A DNA stretch of 64,000 nucleotides from Pseudoalteromonas luteoviolacea (GTDB lineage: Bacteria; Pseudomonadota; Gammaproteobacteria; Enterobacterales; Alteromonadaceae): assembly GCF_018100925.1 (NCBI RefSeq), contig NZ_JAGJEH010000002.1, positions 558,001 through 622,000 of the forward strand. Direction: 5' to 3'. Each line of letters begins with the position of its first letter. Position 1 is the first letter of the stretch. Under the pieces are notes generated by a model. That model had not been told where the DNA came from. It was given only the letters and a program-made list of their open reading frames with translations, and ran no database searches. The translations under genes and the position numbers were made by a program. Shown one piece after another: positions 62,607 to 64,000 of this stretch.

Positions 62607-64000
62607 ATGACAATGTTTTTAACAGCGAGTCAAAAAGATAACATCCAGACGATAGTTGGTTGCGATAGTGTGTTTTTTCCTTCTGCCGATCTAAATAATC
62701 AAGAAGATCAATACAATCAATCTCGTAAAGTATTCAATCGAAAATTCGACTTTGTGCCAAGTGCGGTTGTGCAAGTTACTAACACAGTACAAGTTGCTCA
62801 TTTGGTTGCCTATGCAGAGCAAGAAGGTATTGGCTTTACGGTTAAATCAGGTGGTCATGACCATGAAGGAGAGTGTGTTTCAACTGCCAAAGTATTAATT
62901 GATTTTTGTCGCATGAATGAGGTTAACGTTTTTGAGAATAAAAAGTTTGTTAGCATACAACCAGGAGCAAAGTTCAAAAAAATTAAAACGGAGTTGGATA
63001 AGAGCCACTTAGGGATTCCGCACGGAACCTGTCAGACCGTTGCTATTGCAGGTTACACCATGGGGGGAGGCTGGGGGCCTTGGACTCGAAAATATGGGAT
63101 GGGGTGTGAGCACCTTGTTGGCGCGACTATGGTACTTGGAGATGGGACGATTGCCTTCCTCGGTCAAAGTTCAACCGTCCATCGCGAAAAAATAACCAAA
63201 AATGGATTAAAAGTAATATTTAACGACGACTTAAACAGCCCATTACTTCGTGCTCTGAGAGGCGGAGGCGGCCTTAGTTATGGAATTGTCACTGAGTTCA
63301 TTTTCGAGCCCTTTGAGTTACCAGATATTGCGCAAAGTTTTGTGATCAAAAAGAGCGATATCCCCGCATTTGATAACCTCAAAGCAACAGATGTGATAGC
63401 AGCTTGGGAGTCGTTGACCAGTGCAGGGAAAAACCCGAATTTGATTGGCACTAATTTGAAGGTCAATGCAAAAGGGGTTGCCTGTGAGTCTGAGATTACC
63501 CCGAATGCGGTATTGGATTGGCAATTGAATGGACATTTTGGCGGTACTTCAGAAGAGCTTGAGCGCATGTTGAAGCAGTGGGGCGGTGATATTATCGGCT
63601 TGATTCAGCAAGATCCAACGCTATCCGATGACGCCAAGAAACAGCAAATCGATGATTTAACCAAGGAGCTGACCCAGTTTTATAATAAAGTGTGCTCCAA
63701 CAGTGTCCTTTATAGCAGAAGCGCCAATACATCTGGGTATACATTGAGCTTTGAAGCGTGGGATAGAGAATTAAACGGCATAGAGTTAGAAACTGATGAG
63801 CCCGCACCGCATAAAATTACCTCTCGTATGCCGACTCGGGATTGGGGGCATCAAAGCCGAATTGCTTTAGTTAAATCACTCCAGTCGACATTACTATACC
63901 GGGATAAAGAGGATACCAATATCTCGGCATACATCACACTTGGCGCTATAAGTGGGGAATATTATGGTAGTAAACCTGCTGATGCCGCATTGCATAAAAT
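62607..64000 (+). CDS. FAD-linked oxidoreductase, berberine-bridge-enzyme type (3' end outside window)
   Basis: At least 464 residues, open to the window end. The PCMH-type FAD domain carries VKSGGHDHEGE with His84 and PHGTCQTVAIAGYTMGGGWG with Cys142, the two attachment points for bicovalent flavin in the BBE family. ATG 62607 is chosen (AAGGA four bases upstream); ATG 62613 is an alternative. There is no signal peptide. Such enzymes oxidise sugars, alkaloid-like compounds or polyketides. The C-terminal BBE motif lies outside the window. It follows the kinase gene after 120 bases and may belong to the same module. Confidence 0.88.
   Translation, partial: MTMFLTASQKDNIQTIVGCDSVFFPSADLNNQEDQYNQSRKVFNRKFDFVPSAVVQVTNTVQVAHLVAYAEQEGIGFTVKSGGHDHEGECVSTAKVLIDFCRMNEVNVFENKKFVSIQPGAKFKKIKTELDKSHLGIPHGTCQTVAIAGYTMGGGWGPWTRKYGMGCEHLVGATMVLGDGTIAFLGQSSTVHREKITKNGLKVIFNDDLNSPLLRALRGGGGLSYGIVTEFIFEPFELPDIAQSFVIKKSDIPAFDNLKATDVIAAWESLTSAGKNPNLIGTNLKVNAKGVACESEITPNAVLDWQLNGHFGGTSEELERMLKQWGGDIIGLIQQDPTLSDDAKKQQIDDLTKELTQFYNKVCSNSVLYSRSANTSGYTLSFEAWDRELNGIELETDEPAPHKITSRMPTRDWGHQSRIALVKSLQSTLLYRDKEDTNISAYITLGAISGEYYGSKPADAALHK

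Overview
The window looks like accessory-rich chromosome of a marine gammaproteobacterium, most likely of the Pseudoalteromonas/Alteromonadales type. This is an inference from the moderately AT-rich base composition, the many secreted peptidases and esterases, and the small lipoproteins and membrane proteins set in long intergenic spacers. No database was searched. No tRNA, rRNA, CRISPR array, phage module or intact insertion sequence is visible.

Layout. 1-5.2 kb: the start of an exported M20D amidohydrolase (minus strand), a secreted unknown, a nitrilase-fold amidase, a DoxX-like membrane protein with a small exported partner, and a beta-lactamase-fold lipoprotein. 5.2-6.05 kb: decayed DNA without an intact gene. 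6-11.6 kb: three paralogous exported PD40 beta-propeller proteins, interrupted by an RNase H with an N-terminal hybrid-binding domain and a TetR/DUF2867 operon with a perfect operator palindrome. 11.6-15 kb: a divergent pair, an FGE-sulfatase-fold exported protein and a secreted esterase with C-terminal repeats. 15-19 kb: small membrane proteins, a winged-helix regulator with three operator copies, an alpha/beta hydrolase and a GFA-family protein. 19-22 kb: a frameshifted RiPP-like precursor peptide (minus strand) next to an exported S9 peptidase. 22-26.1 kb: small exported proteins, an SRPBCC protein and an unrecognised two-gene unit. 26.5-33.7 kb: a CadC-like sensor divergent from an exported metallo-beta-lactamase-fold hydrolase, then an operon of SDR-like, MBL-like and haloalkane dehalogenase genes divergent from its probable LysR regulator. 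34-39.2 kb: an exported triple-repeat protein that appears to start with ATA, a decayed SH3-like gene, a macrodomain protein, a MerB homologue lacking the catalytic Asp, an exported endonuclease/phosphatase lipoprotein, a GNAT acetyltransferase and a VOC protein. 39.4-45.1 kb: an HME-type RND efflux operon with His-rich exported accessory proteins. 45.4-53.4 kb: a PLP decarboxylase, a parallel beta-helix protein, an EF-hand protein, a composite palindromic repeat with a degenerate tandem array, a VOC protein, a decayed lipoprotein-like gene and a membrane-anchored coiled-coil protein. 53.6-62.5 kb: an exported M17 aminopeptidase and a MacAB-like efflux operon divergent from a two-component system. 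62.6 kb to the end: a berberine-bridge-type FAD oxidoreductase running off the window.

How the genes work together. Four units look like self-contained regulator-plus-target modules: TetR/DUF2867, winged-helix/hydrolase, LysR/dehalogenase operon, and two-component system/ABC efflux. The least expected signals are the RiPP-like precursor broken only at an A7 tract, the ATA start behind a good ribosome-binding site, several enzyme homologues missing catalytic residues, and at least two multi-frame gene remnants.
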